Shown in pieces: positions 53,496 to 61,696 of a DNA stretch of 64,000 bases (positions are counted from its first letter, which is position 1; every line of letters begins with the position of its first letter). The notes beneath the pieces are model-generated. The model ran no database searches. It was not told the DNA's origin and worked only from the letters and a program-made list of their open reading frames with translations. Location: positions 3,472,001-3,536,000 of the forward strand of contig NZ_CP074074.1 in NCBI RefSeq assembly GCF_045788535.1. The letters are read 5' to 3'. The stretch comes from Allotamlana fucoidanivorans (GTDB taxonomy: Bacteria > Bacteroidota > Bacteroidia > Flavobacteriales > Flavobacteriaceae). The position numbers were made by a program, and so were the translations under genes.

Positions 53496-53610
53496 GCCTA
53501 TGTCTGAGCAGCAACCACCTAAACAAACCTGGCTTAAGTTGTATTCCATAGTCTTGATAGCGAATGCCATATATTTTATCATCTTTTACATAATCACCAA
53601 ATCATTTTAA
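53488..53610 (+). CDS. 40-residue single-span membrane peptide
   Basis: ATG at 53488 overlaps the last codons of the PIG-L gene; a second ATG at 53500 would give 36 residues. The peptide has a polar start (MTKPMSEQQPPKQTW) and one membrane helix (LYSIVLIANAIYFIIFYII). It ends 4 bp before the ATG of the sodium:solute symporter. The position and shape recall small accessory subunits of some symporters (for example DUF4212 partners), although it is shorter. The coding role is inferred from its tight fit in the operon. Confidence 0.65.
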   Translation: MTKPMSEQQPPKQTWLKLYSIVLIANAIYFIIFYIITKSF

Positions 53611-53614
53611 AACC

Positions 53615-55336
53615 ATGCAAATTTTAAATTGGGTAGATTGGATAGTGCTCGGCGTTACGTTAGTCACTATTGTAACGTATGGCACCATTCAAACCAGAGG
53701 TAGTAAAAATGTAAAAGATTATCTAAGGGGTGGCAACACATCAAAATGGTGGACGATTGGTTTATCGGTTATGGCTACCCAAGCTAGTGCAATCACCTTT
53801 CTATCTACACCTGGGCAAGCGTTTCATGACGGCATGGGGTTTGTTCAATTTTATTTTGGTTTACCCATTGCTATGGTAGTGATTTGCATGGTGTTTATCC
53901 CCTTGTATTATCGGTTGAAAGTATATACAGCTTATGAATTTTTAGAAAACCGTTTTGATTTAAAAACCAGAACACTGGCAGCAGTATTGTTCTTGATTCA
54001 ACGTGGTTTAGCCGCTGGAATAACTATTTTTGCTCCCGCAATTATTCTTTCGGTGGTGCTTGGTTGGGATCTTTTAACGCTTAATATTGTGATAGGATTA
54101 CTGGTAATTATTTACACTGTTTCGGGTGGTACCAGAGCGGTGAATGTCACCCAAAAACATCAAATGGTTGTCATCTTTATAGGAATGCTTGTTGCGTTTT
54201 TCCTGATTGTAAGTCAACTTCCCCAAGATATTACCTTTTCAAAAGCGCTTCAAATTGCTGGCGCTAGTGGCAAAATGGAAGTTCTTGATTTTTCATTTGA
54301 CCTGAATAACCGATATACGTTTTGGAGTGGCATTATTGGTGGTACTTTTTTAATGTTGTCTTATTTTGGAACAGATCAAAGTCAGGTACAACGCTATTTA
54401 TCGGGTAAATCTGTTAAAGAAATGCAACTCGGGTTAATTTTCAATGGTATTTTAAAAGTACCCATGCAATTCTTTATTTTACTTGTAGGCGTTATGGTTT
54501 TTGTGTTTTATCAGTTTAATGAGGCACCAATAAACTTTAATCCAACCGCCACAGAACTGGTTTTAAATTCAGAGTATGCCGAAGACTATAAAAGCCTTCA
54601 AGAAGAACAAAAAACCCTATTTAAAGAACGTCAACAATCTATTAACGCCTTGATTCATTCTGAAAATCAAGACGCTTCCATACAATTAGCTGAAAGCGCT
54701 ATCACTTATGAAGCATTGCGATTAAAGGCGCAAGACCTTATTAACAAAGTTTCAGAAAAAAAAGATATAAAAGTAGAAAGTAATGATAAAGACTATGTGT
54801 TCATCCATTTTATCTTAAACAATTTACCTAGAGGATTAATTGGTTTATTATTAGCTGTTATTTTAAGTGCTGCCATGTCTAGTACGGCTAGTGAACTCAA
54901 TGCTTTGGGGTCAACAACAACCATTGATTTATACAAGCGAAATGTTAGTGAAAAATCTGAAGCTCAGATGGTAAACACTTCAAAATGGTTTACCTTTGCT
55001 TGGGGCATCATGGCTATTGGTGTGGCTTGTGTTGCCAATTTAGCCGAAAACTTAATTCAGTTGGTAAATATTATCGGTTCCATTTTTTATGGCAACGTTT
55101 TAGGTATTTTTCTTCTGGCCTTTTTCTTTAAATTTGTACAAGGTAATGCGGTTTTTATTGCGGCTTTAATCACTCAAGTTGTTGTGATAGGTCTATTCTT
55201 TCTCAATGAATATGGTATCATCAACCTGCCATTTCTTTGGTTAAATTTTGTAGGCTGTATTATTGTTATTGCCGCCGCTTGTTTGATTCAAATATTACAT
55301 CCAAATGACAAAACAATCACAAAAGCAAATCATTAA
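53615..55336 (+). CDS. Sodium:solute symporter (SSS family)
   Basis: 573 residues, about 13-14 helices. Family marks: YLRGGNTSKWWTIGLSVMATQASAITFLSTPGQAF near the N-terminus (region 36-72), YTVSGGTRAVNVTQKHQM, and SYFGTDQSQVQRYLSGKSVKEMQ. A charged cytoplasmic or exported insertion (about residues 320-395, EEQKTLFKERQQS) precedes LNNLPRGLIGLLLAVILSAAMSST. It likely imports a sugar or amino-sugar product with sodium. The 3' end overlaps the oxidoreductase gene by 32 bp. Confidence 0.93.
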   Translation: MQILNWVDWIVLGVTLVTIVTYGTIQTRGSKNVKDYLRGGNTSKWWTIGLSVMATQASAITFLSTPGQAFHDGMGFVQFYFGLPIAMVVICMVFIPLYYRLKVYTAYEFLENRFDLKTRTLAAVLFLIQRGLAAGITIFAPAIILSVVLGWDLLTLNIVIGLLVIIYTVSGGTRAVNVTQKHQMVVIFIGMLVAFFLIVSQLPQDITFSKALQIAGASGKMEVLDFSFDLNNRYTFWSGIIGGTFLMLSYFGTDQSQVQRYLSGKSVKEMQLGLIFNGILKVPMQFFILLVGVMVFVFYQFNEAPINFNPTATELVLNSEYAEDYKSLQEEQKTLFKERQQSINALIHSENQDASIQLAESAITYEALRLKAQDLINKVSEKKDIKVESNDKDYVFIHFILNNLPRGLIGLLLAVILSAAMSSTASELNALGSTTTIDLYKRNVSEKSEAQMVNTSKWFTFAWGIMAIGVACVANLAENLIQLVNIIGSIFYGNVLGIFLLAFFFKFVQGNAVFIAALITQVVVIGLFFLNEYGIINLPFLWLNFVGCIIVIAAACLIQILHPNDKTITKANH

Positions 55337-56291
55337 TTGGGGCATTATGGGTCTGGGAAGTATTGCCCATAAATTTGCTACTGATTTACTTACTGTTGAA
55401 GGCGCTAACTTGTATGCCGTAGCTTCAAGGTCTGCCGAAAAAGCTAATGCCTTTAGTACTAAATTTAAGGCTAATAAAGCCTATAGTAGTTATGAAGCGC
55501 TTGTTAAAGACAAAACGATTGATGCCGTTTACATAGCTACACCACACGCTCTACATAAAGAAAATACACTTTTATGTTTAGAACATGGTATTGCGGTTTT
55601 ATGTGAAAAACCATTTGCTATGAATGCTACTGAAGTCTCTGAAATGCTGGCAGTAGCAAAGGAAAAAAATGTCTTATTAATGGAAGCACTTTGGACGTAT
55701 TTCTTACCGCATTATCAATATGTTTTAAAGGCTTTAAACACTAAAATGTTTGGTGATATAAAAAAAGTTGAAGCTGATTTTGGATTTTACAGAGCTTTCA
55801 ATAATGACGCTCGTTTGTTCAACAAATCCCTTGGTGGAGGTAGTTTGTTAGATATTGGCATCTACCCTATTTTTGTTGCATTATCAACCTTAGGCCTACC
55901 AGAAAATATCTCCGCTCATGCTACGTATTTTGATAATGGTGCTGATGCTTCATGTGACATGATGTTTACTTACCCAAAGGAAGCAAAAGCCTTCCTAAAA
56001 AGTACACTTTTAGAAGACACACCCACCCAAGCTATTTTTTATTGTGAGCGCGGTACGATTAAAATAAATACTATGTTTCATCAGCCTTCTACAGTCACAC
56101 TTATTTCTGAAGATAAAGAAGAAACCATCCATTTTGGATACGAAACTATTGGTTACAACTTTGAAGTGATTCATTTTAACACATTACTTCGCGAAGGTAA
56201 AACAGAAAGTGATGTGATGACTTTTCAGTTTAGTGAGCAACTTATTGCCTTGCTCGACGATGTTAGAGGCTTAATTAATTTAAAATACTAG
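55305..56291 (+). CDS. Gfo/Idh/MocA family oxidoreductase
   Basis: 328 residues. The Rossmann loop is WGIMGLGSIAHKF, followed by YAVASRSAEKA, the EKPFAMNATEV motif (Lys of EKP is catalytic) and GGGSLLDIGIYPI. The family oxidises or reduces sugars and amino sugars with NAD(P). It overlaps the symporter gene by 32 bp, so translation is coupled. The likely role is in the catabolism of the sugar taken up by this operon. Confidence 0.93.
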   Translation: MTKQSQKQIINWGIMGLGSIAHKFATDLLTVEGANLYAVASRSAEKANAFSTKFKANKAYSSYEALVKDKTIDAVYIATPHALHKENTLLCLEHGIAVLCEKPFAMNATEVSEMLAVAKEKNVLLMEALWTYFLPHYQYVLKALNTKMFGDIKKVEADFGFYRAFNNDARLFNKSLGGGSLLDIGIYPIFVALSTLGLPENISAHATYFDNGADASCDMMFTYPKEAKAFLKSTLLEDTPTQAIFYCERGTIKINTMFHQPSTVTLISEDKEETIHFGYETIGYNFEVIHFNTLLREGKTESDVMTFQFSEQLIALLDDVRGLINLKY

Positions 56292-56341
56292 TTTAAGATC
56301 CTTTTTGTATAAATAACGATTTATAGCTTTTAGATGCACAC

Positions 56342-56364
56342 AGCGCAACCTTTTTGGTTGCGCT
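56342..56364. terminator. Hairpin between convergent genes
   Basis: Perfect 9-bp arms AGCGCAACC and GGTTGCGCT with a TTTTT loop. No long T-run follows on either strand, so termination efficiency is uncertain. It separates the oxidoreductase gene from the gene ending at 56388. Confidence 0.6.
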
Positions 56365-56387
56365 AGTTGTTTTGTAGAAGTCGCTTT

Positions 56388-56930
56388 CTATTGAATAAAC
56401 GTTCCATCAGCATGCATTTTAATCTTTTTAATGTCCGATCCTTTTCCTATTTTTACATAATACAGCTTTTCAACACTTCCGTTTTTGTAATTCACCAAAT
56501 AGTCTGAATCTAACAAAATGAATCCTTCGTAAGTTTTAAATAAACTAATTCTAACCGCTCTGGGAAGCTTTACCTCTTTATATCGCCCTTTAGACTCTAT
56601 TACCGTTCCATCTTTATCATAGAATACTTCCACGTAGCCTTTTTCAGTTTTAAATTTTACCTTAAAAGGATGTGCTTTACTCTTTTTAAAGCCTCTAGAT
56701 TTAGTGACATCAAAAAAAGCAACTCGGTTTTCAAGCGCACTTACATGCACCGCCATGGAGTGATCTAAAACTTTATCTAAGTAATTTGCATTTAAAGCTC
56801 GTGAAGAAGTCTTTGTTTTAAATGCCTCCACATCAGATGTTTTTAACACAGCATATTGTGTATGCCCAATTTGAGACTGTCCGCTAAACATCATAAATAC
56901 TGCGACCAGTGTTAATACAATTGTTTTCAT
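56388..56930 (-). CDS. Hypothetical exported protein
   Basis: 180 residues from the ATG at 56930, where the signal peptide begins (KTIVLTLVAVFMMFSGQSQ); a longer frame upstream has no signal support. The mature part has repeated Lys-rich beta segments (HPFKVKFKTEKGYVEVFYDKDGTVIESKGRYK, given as a region about 95-130), reminiscent of PepSY-like/DUF2874-type beta modules. It ends NGSVEKLYYVKIGKG. The function is unknown. Confidence 0.7.
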   Translation of the reverse strand: MKTIVLTLVAVFMMFSGQSQIGHTQYAVLKTSDVEAFKTKTSSRALNANYLDKVLDHSMAVHVSALENRVAFFDVTKSRGFKKSKAHPFKVKFKTEKGYVEVFYDKDGTVIESKGRYKEVKLPRAVRISLFKTYEGFILLDSDYLVNYKNGSVEKLYYVKIGKGSDIKKIKMHADGTFIQ

Positions 56931-57095
56931 GATTATAGTAGTTTTGATTAATATTAAAATCTTTACACAAAGATGAAACAATAGTAAGCACAGTACTTAA
57001 CAGCAATGTTGCAATAGTTTTAAAGTTTTATTTTAAGTATGACAAACATTATTTAAAGCGTTTAAATCATGTTGTTTGAAGTGTGAATCGGCATT

Positions 57096-59078
57096 TTAAA
57101 TGATGTGATGGTTTTCATAACCACCTAAATTCATTTTTTTCAGAAATTCAATAAACTCAGGATGTGTACGCATGCCTTTAAAAAAGTGATTAAATTTCAC
57201 AGAATATAATTGAGAGTTTCTTTTGTTGTAAGCTATATGTAGCCATTTCATGGTATTTTCCCGGTCATTTAACACAGCAAATTTTTCGGCAATCCAATAC
57301 GCGTTATGAAATGTTCTATCATCTTCAGCATACTCAATATCTAGATAATTAATCCATTTAAAAACGCCAGGTATCCCATCCTTTTGATAAACCGCCAACA
57401 TAGGGTCTATATTAACTCGCGTATTGGGAAGTAGCCCCCAACTATACACCAATTGTTTTATAGCTAAATCATTTTTTCCTTGATTAACATAAACTAAAAA
57501 CTTAATCCAATAGCCCCATAAGTTTTCGGGGTTAATTTCAATAGTTTCATTAGCGTCTTGAAGCGCCAAAGTATATTCTCCTGTTAACAAATAGGCCTCA
57601 GCACTCACAATGTACATAAAATAGGCTACTGGAGCCAGTTTTTTAGCCCTTTCAATAAACTCACGCCCTTTTTTAAAATCGCCTTTTACATGTATCAAAT
57701 AGCGGGCGTACTCAATATTTACACTGGCATTGGTTGGGTCAATCTCTAATGCTTTAAGGAGTTCCTTTTCGGCCTCTTTCCAATCCCATTCATACTCCAT
57801 GTTGATGAGCCCCATAACACGGTGAGGTTCTGCTAAACTACTATCTAATTGCAAGGCTTGAGCGGCATAATACTTAGCTTTTAAATAATCTGCTTCTGAC
57901 ACCGATGGATACCCCTTACACAAGAGCAACTCTGCCAAACCAGCATAAGACAATACGAAAGTGGGATCTTTCTCAATACTTTCTTTAAAATACTTTTCCG
58001 AAAGCTCATAATTCTCTTCAGGGTTTTTATACTCGCCCATTTCTAAATAGGTAAAGTATTTTCCTTTTAGATAAAGATTATAAGCTTCTTTGTTATTCGT
58101 GGGTATTTTTTCAATTTTCTGAATTTCAATAGGCGATAACACTACATCCAACTCTGAGGCTATTTGTGTTGAAATATCTTTTTCTAAATTAAAAACATCT
58201 TCAAAGGGGCGATCAAAATCTTTAGACCATAAATGGGTATCGTTTTTAGCATTGATGAGATGCACAATAACCTTTATTCTATCTCCATTTTTTTGCACAC
58301 TCCCGTCAATCATATAATCAACATTGAGCGCTTTTCCTATTTCAAGACCAGACAAATCACTACTGCCATAGCGGTCTGCCGACTGTCTTGATTTCACTAC
58401 AATACTTTTAACTTTTGAAAGATGATTAATAATATCATCACGCATGCCATCAACAAAATATTGATTCTCCTCATCATTACTTAAATTTTCAAAAGGCATA
58501 ACAGCTATTGCGGTGTGCCCGAGGTCATAAGCTCCAACAGATGTTAGGCTGTTTTCTTTGGGCATATTAAAGAAAAAATAGAATAAAGCACTAACTGTAA
58601 TCAATAGAATTAAAACAACAAGAATATTAAGTTTTGAAAACACGTTGCCATAGTTCCGGGCAAATGTTCCAGAATAACTTGATGCGCTAACGCCATTTAT
58701 CCCAACATGTGACTCATTATTATGCTCGGTAGGTATTGAACTTCTGTATTTTACTTCACCAGGCGGATACCCAAAATAATCTTTAAAACTTGAATTAAAA
58801 TATGTAGGGCTACTAAAGCCCACACGATAGGCTATCTCTGAAGCCGTGGCCTCATTATTCTTTAACATATCCATAGCTTTACCCAGTCTATACTCTCGTA
58901 TAAACTGCGTAGTTGATTTACCAACAACCGCATTTAATTTTCTATGAAGCTGCGATCTGCTCACGCCAAGCGCTTTTGCTAAGTCATTAACGCCAAACTG
59001 TTCATTGCCTAAATTATCGTCAATAAGCCTGATAATGTTTTCAACAAAAGAATCTTTGATGGATGCTGGACCTGACAT
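57096..59078 (-). CDS. Membrane-anchored AraC-type regulator with TolB-like and TPR domains
   Basis: 660 residues. The N-terminal AraC DNA-binding domain is at about residues 10-110 (FGVNDLAKALGVSRSQLHRKL, ASEIAYRVGFSSPTYFNSSF). One membrane span follows (LNILVVLILLITVSALFYFFF, about 148-170). Next is a TolB/FlgO-like domain (AIAVMPFENLSNDEENQYFVDGMRDDI, about 190-315) and about seven TPR units (LSEKYFKESIEKDPTFVLSY and on). The order resembles CadC-like one-component regulators, with the DNA-binding part in the cytoplasm and the sensor outside. Targets are unknown; no neighbour is an obvious one. Confidence 0.9.
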   Translation of the reverse strand: MSGPASIKDSFVENIIRLIDDNLGNEQFGVNDLAKALGVSRSQLHRKLNAVVGKSTTQFIREYRLGKAMDMLKNNEATASEIAYRVGFSSPTYFNSSFKDYFGYPPGEVKYRSSIPTEHNNESHVGINGVSASSYSGTFARNYGNVFSKLNILVVLILLITVSALFYFFFNMPKENSLTSVGAYDLGHTAIAVMPFENLSNDEENQYFVDGMRDDIINHLSKVKSIVVKSRQSADRYGSSDLSGLEIGKALNVDYMIDGSVQKNGDRIKVIVHLINAKNDTHLWSKDFDRPFEDVFNLEKDISTQIASELDVVLSPIEIQKIEKIPTNNKEAYNLYLKGKYFTYLEMGEYKNPEENYELSEKYFKESIEKDPTFVLSYAGLAELLLCKGYPSVSEADYLKAKYYAAQALQLDSSLAEPHRVMGLINMEYEWDWKEAEKELLKALEIDPTNASVNIEYARYLIHVKGDFKKGREFIERAKKLAPVAYFMYIVSAEAYLLTGEYTLALQDANETIEINPENLWGYWIKFLVYVNQGKNDLAIKQLVYSWGLLPNTRVNIDPMLAVYQKDGIPGVFKWINYLDIEYAEDDRTFHNAYWIAEKFAVLNDRENTMKWLHIAYNKRNSQLYSVKFNHFFKGMRTHPEFIEFLKKMNLGGYENHHII

Positions 59079-59176
59079 TTTTTGATTATAATTTGGTTTG
59101 ATTGTGATCTACACATACTAAGATACTTATTTTTAAACAATTAAAATAAAACCTAACTTTTTCATTTACAAATAAA

Positions 59177-59203
59177 AAGGCGCAATCCTAAGAATTGCGC
59201 CTT
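59177..59203 (-). terminator. Terminator of the DUF2911 gene
   Basis: Perfect arms AAGGCGCAAT and ATTGCGCCTT; on the minus strand a TTTTTA tail follows. 25 bp past the stop of the DUF2911 gene. Confidence 0.85.
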
Positions 59204-59227
59204 AAAATAGTTTTGCAAACCACTAAA

Positions 59228-60079
59228 TTACATAGCCCCCCACTCTTTTAAGGAGTCCTTATTCATTTTTACATAATCATCATTACCTGCTTTTTCAGCA
59301 TGTTCTAATGAGGCCTTTGCAGCAGCAATAGCCCCCTCTGTATCCCCTGCTTTAGCGTGAATTAATGACTGTTGTCTTAAAATCCAAAATTTTGGCTCAC
59401 CAGAAGTCATCTCAACCGCTTTATCAACCCACTCTTTAGCTTGATTTATATCTTTACTCTCTTGAAGATAATATAACGCTGAATAAAAATAATCATTAGC
59501 AGTAGGTGTTCCATTTAACGCATCATTAATACTTGCTAAAACCGCATCATCTGTAGGCACAGTAAAAGGAATGCCCAAATAGGTTTTTTCCCAAATCAAA
59601 TCAATTGTAGCACTACTATTTGTAATATTATTGATATCTAAAGTAAAGGTTTCTACGTTAAACGGTACCGGATGAGATGGTACTTCTCCCATGGCCATTA
59701 CTTTGCTATCATCCCATTTTTGAGGGGTTCCCCAGTTTTCTGTATCTCCATAAAAATATACTTCCCAGGCTGTTTTACCCGGTTTTGTAAATATCGCATA
59801 TGATCCTGCTTTTAATTTAGATCCAAAAACTGTTGCGTCTGTACTAAATGTAATCACAGTATTCTTGTTTGCTCCTGTTCTCCAAAGTTTTTCAAACGGC
59901 ACTAAATCGCCAAAAACTTTACGATCTTTTACACTTGGTCTAGAGTATTCTAATGTCACATCAGTCAAGCCAACCTTCTGCTCCAATTTCGAAAAAGGAC
60001 TAGGTTGCGGTGTTTTCACTTGCGCAGACACCATGTAAGTAGAAGCACAAGCCATAAAAAGTAATAGTAGTTTTTTCAT
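59228..60079 (-). CDS. Exported DUF2911 family protein
   Basis: 283 residues with a signal peptide (CASTYMVSAQ). DUF2911 covers about residues 25-175: VTLEYSRPSVKDRKVFGDLVPF, WRTGANKNTVITFSTD, AGSYAIFTKPGKTAWEVYFY. A C-terminal TPR-like part follows (NDYFYSALYYLQESKDINQAKEWVDKAVEM; GDTEGAIAAAKASLEHAEKAG). The family function is unknown. It lies divergent to the aquaporin gene across a 204-bp gap. Confidence 0.9.
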   Translation of the reverse strand: MKKLLLLFMACASTYMVSAQVKTPQPSPFSKLEQKVGLTDVTLEYSRPSVKDRKVFGDLVPFEKLWRTGANKNTVITFSTDATVFGSKLKAGSYAIFTKPGKTAWEVYFYGDTENWGTPQKWDDSKVMAMGEVPSHPVPFNVETFTLDINNITNSSATIDLIWEKTYLGIPFTVPTDDAVLASINDALNGTPTANDYFYSALYYLQESKDINQAKEWVDKAVEMTSGEPKFWILRQQSLIHAKAGDTEGAIAAAKASLEHAEKAGNDDYVKMNKDSLKEWGAM

Positions 60080-60170
60080 TTTGAAAGATATTAAATTATT
60101 GGTTTTATAAATCTAAAATTAAACAACCTAAATCTGTTTATTGTTAACAAAAGCTTAAAATAAGACATTG

Positions 60171-60178
60171 TATATTTG
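60171..60178 (+). promoter_or_regulatory. TAnnTTTG box upstream of the aquaporin leader
   Basis: TATATTTG matches the -7 element in full; transcription would start near 60184, giving a leader of about 100 nt. No TTG sits at the normal -33 distance. Confidence 0.6.
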
Positions 60179-60190
60179 CCATTAGATTAT

Positions 60191-60277
60191 TTAGGCGTTC
60201 CCTAACGGTCAGGATTTCGGCAGTAGCTCTTTTCAAGGAGCTCCAACACAGGCCTCAATCCTTAACGGTAAACTGAC
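60191..60277 (+). ncRNA. Candidate structured leader RNA of the aquaporin gene
   Basis: The leader folds into a nested set of complementary arms: TTAGG (60191-60195) with CCTAA (60201-60205); AGGATT (60211-60216) with AATCCT (60257-60262); inside it GGC (60219-60221) with GCC (60252-60254); and innermost AGCTCTT (60225-60231) with AGGAGCT (60236-60242) around a TTCA loop. TAACGGT occurs on both sides of the middle element (60203 and 60263). An alternative pairing GTCAG (60208-60212) with CTGAC (60273-60277) would break the middle stem and reaches to 6 bp before the ATG. GC content is higher than in the surroundings. I do not recognise a known riboswitch class. Confidence 0.5.
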
Positions 60278-60283
60278 AAAAAA

Positions 60284-60940
60284 ATGAAACAGTATATTTC
60301 AGAAAGCATAGGTACCTTCGGTTTAATATTTTGTGGCTGTGGCGCCATGACCATCAACGAAATTACAAATGGGGCCATATCGCATGTGGGCGTGGCGGCA
60401 ACTTGGGGACTCATTGTTATGGGTATGATTTATGCCTTCGGAGAAATTTCAGGGGCCCATTTTAACCCCGCAGTAACAATAAGTTTTGCGGTAGCTAAAA
60501 AATTTCCTTGGCAAAAAGTACCACCTTACATTTTAGCACAAGCTATAGGCGCCATCGCCGCCATAGCACTATTGTGGTTCCTGTTTCCCCAAAGCCAATA
60601 TTTAGGAGAAACCACGCCTGCCGATAATTTCCCTGCTTACAAAGCAGCAATTTTAGAGTTTATATTAACCTTCTTTTTAATGGTTGTTATTATAAACGTA
60701 TCTACCGGAAGTAAAGAAATAGGTACTATGGCCGGCATAGCCATTGGTGCTGTTATTCTTTTAGAAGCCATGTTTGCAGGCCCCATGACCAAAGCTTCTA
60801 TGAACCCCATTCGCTCCTTAGCTCCAGCCCTTTTTACAGGTAATTTTCAATATTTATGGCTCTATATTTTAGCTCCTATCTCTGGCGCTATAGCAGCAGT
60901 TTCCAGTTGCAAACTGGTAAAAGACAACAATTGTTGTTAA
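60284..60940 (+). CDS. Aquaporin (MIP family)
   Basis: 218 residues, six membrane helices. The first half-helix motif is AHFNPAVTIS (NPA), the second is SMNPIRSLAPA, in which the third residue of the NPA box is Ile. The Arg of the selectivity filter is kept. The aqua/glyceroporin type (water versus glycerol or metalloid) is not clear from sequence. The protein ends with two cysteines (DNNCC). It is preceded by a structured leader and stands alone. Confidence 0.93.
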   Translation: MKQYISESIGTFGLIFCGCGAMTINEITNGAISHVGVAATWGLIVMGMIYAFGEISGAHFNPAVTISFAVAKKFPWQKVPPYILAQAIGAIAAIALLWFLFPQSQYLGETTPADNFPAYKAAILEFILTFFLMVVIINVSTGSKEIGTMAGIAIGAVILLEAMFAGPMTKASMNPIRSLAPALFTGNFQYLWLYILAPISGAIAAVSSCKLVKDNNCC

Positions 60941-60965
60941 CCGCAAAAATATTAATAAAAATTTT

Positions 60966-60995
60966 TGTTTAACTTTTTTCTTTTTTTGTTAAACA
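60966..60995 (+). promoter_or_regulatory. Inverted repeat TGTTTAAC-N14-GTTAAACA, candidate operator of the TetR-type operon
   Basis: Perfect 8-bp arms (60966-60973 and 60988-60995) with centres 22 bp apart, two helical turns. A TATCTTTA box at 61001-61008, close to TAnnTTTG, follows directly, so a protein bound here would cover the promoter. The TetR-type gene starts at 61025, and autoregulation is likely by analogy. Confidence 0.5.
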
Positions 60996-61024
60996 TTTTG
61001 TATCTTTACCATAAATAAAGAATT

Positions 61025-61684
61025 ATGGCAAAGAAGAAGAAAGCACCCTCAAAACATGATTTATTATCGGCTTACATTGATTTTGTGCTCACACACAATG
61101 AGAATCCAAAGTCTGTGTATGGGTTCACCAAAATGAATAATACAGACGAAAGCGAGTTTTACAAATATTTTGCCTCCTTTCAAGCCATAGAAAGTGCAGT
61201 ATTCACATCGTTTTTTGAAAACAGTATGACCGTTTTGGAACAAACTGAACAATACCAAACATTTGATGCCAGAAATAAGCTATTAGCTTTCTACTTTACT
61301 TTTTTTGAAATCTTATCAGTGAATAGAAGTTTTGTACTCTATGTATTGAAAAAATACGACAACAGTTTAAAATTTGCACCAGCGCTAAAGGGGTTAAAAC
61401 TTGTATTTATACAATATGTAGCATCACTTGGTATCCAAATGATAGACATAAAACAAGCACAATTAGAGCGTATGCAACAGCGAACCTTAAAAGAATCGGC
61501 TTGGATCCAACTGCTTATTACCATGAAATTCTGGAAAGAGGATCATTCTAATGCCTTTGAAAAAACCGACATTTTTATTGAGAAATCGGTGAATACCACT
61601 TTTGATATTCTTAACGTTGCTCCCCTTGAAAGTATGATGGACTTAGGTAAATTTCTTTTTAAAGAAACCTTTAGCATGAATTAA
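61025..61684 (+). CDS. TetR family transcriptional regulator
   Basis: 219 residues. The N-terminal 60 residues hold a divergent TetR-type helix-turn-helix (DLLSAYIDFVLTHNENPKSVYGF, then ESEFYKYFASFQAIESAVF, in place of the usual F-x-S-K-x-x-L). The rest is an all-helical ligand domain of the C-terminal type found in Bacteroidota (about 80-210). It is the first gene of a tight operon with an ABC1 kinase, a flavin reductase and an SDR protein. An inverted repeat overlaps its promoter. Confidence 0.85.
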   Translation: MAKKKKAPSKHDLLSAYIDFVLTHNENPKSVYGFTKMNNTDESEFYKYFASFQAIESAVFTSFFENSMTVLEQTEQYQTFDARNKLLAFYFTFFEILSVNRSFVLYVLKKYDNSLKFAPALKGLKLVFIQYVASLGIQMIDIKQAQLERMQQRTLKESAWIQLLITMKFWKEDHSNAFEKTDIFIEKSVNTTFDILNVAPLESMMDLGKFLFKETFSMN

Positions 61685-61696
61685 AACCCCTGTTGC

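Noticed and set aside
56342..56364. Strong bidirectional terminator
   Set aside because: The hairpin is perfect but lacks a T-run on both sides, so I list it only as a hairpin with moderate confidence.
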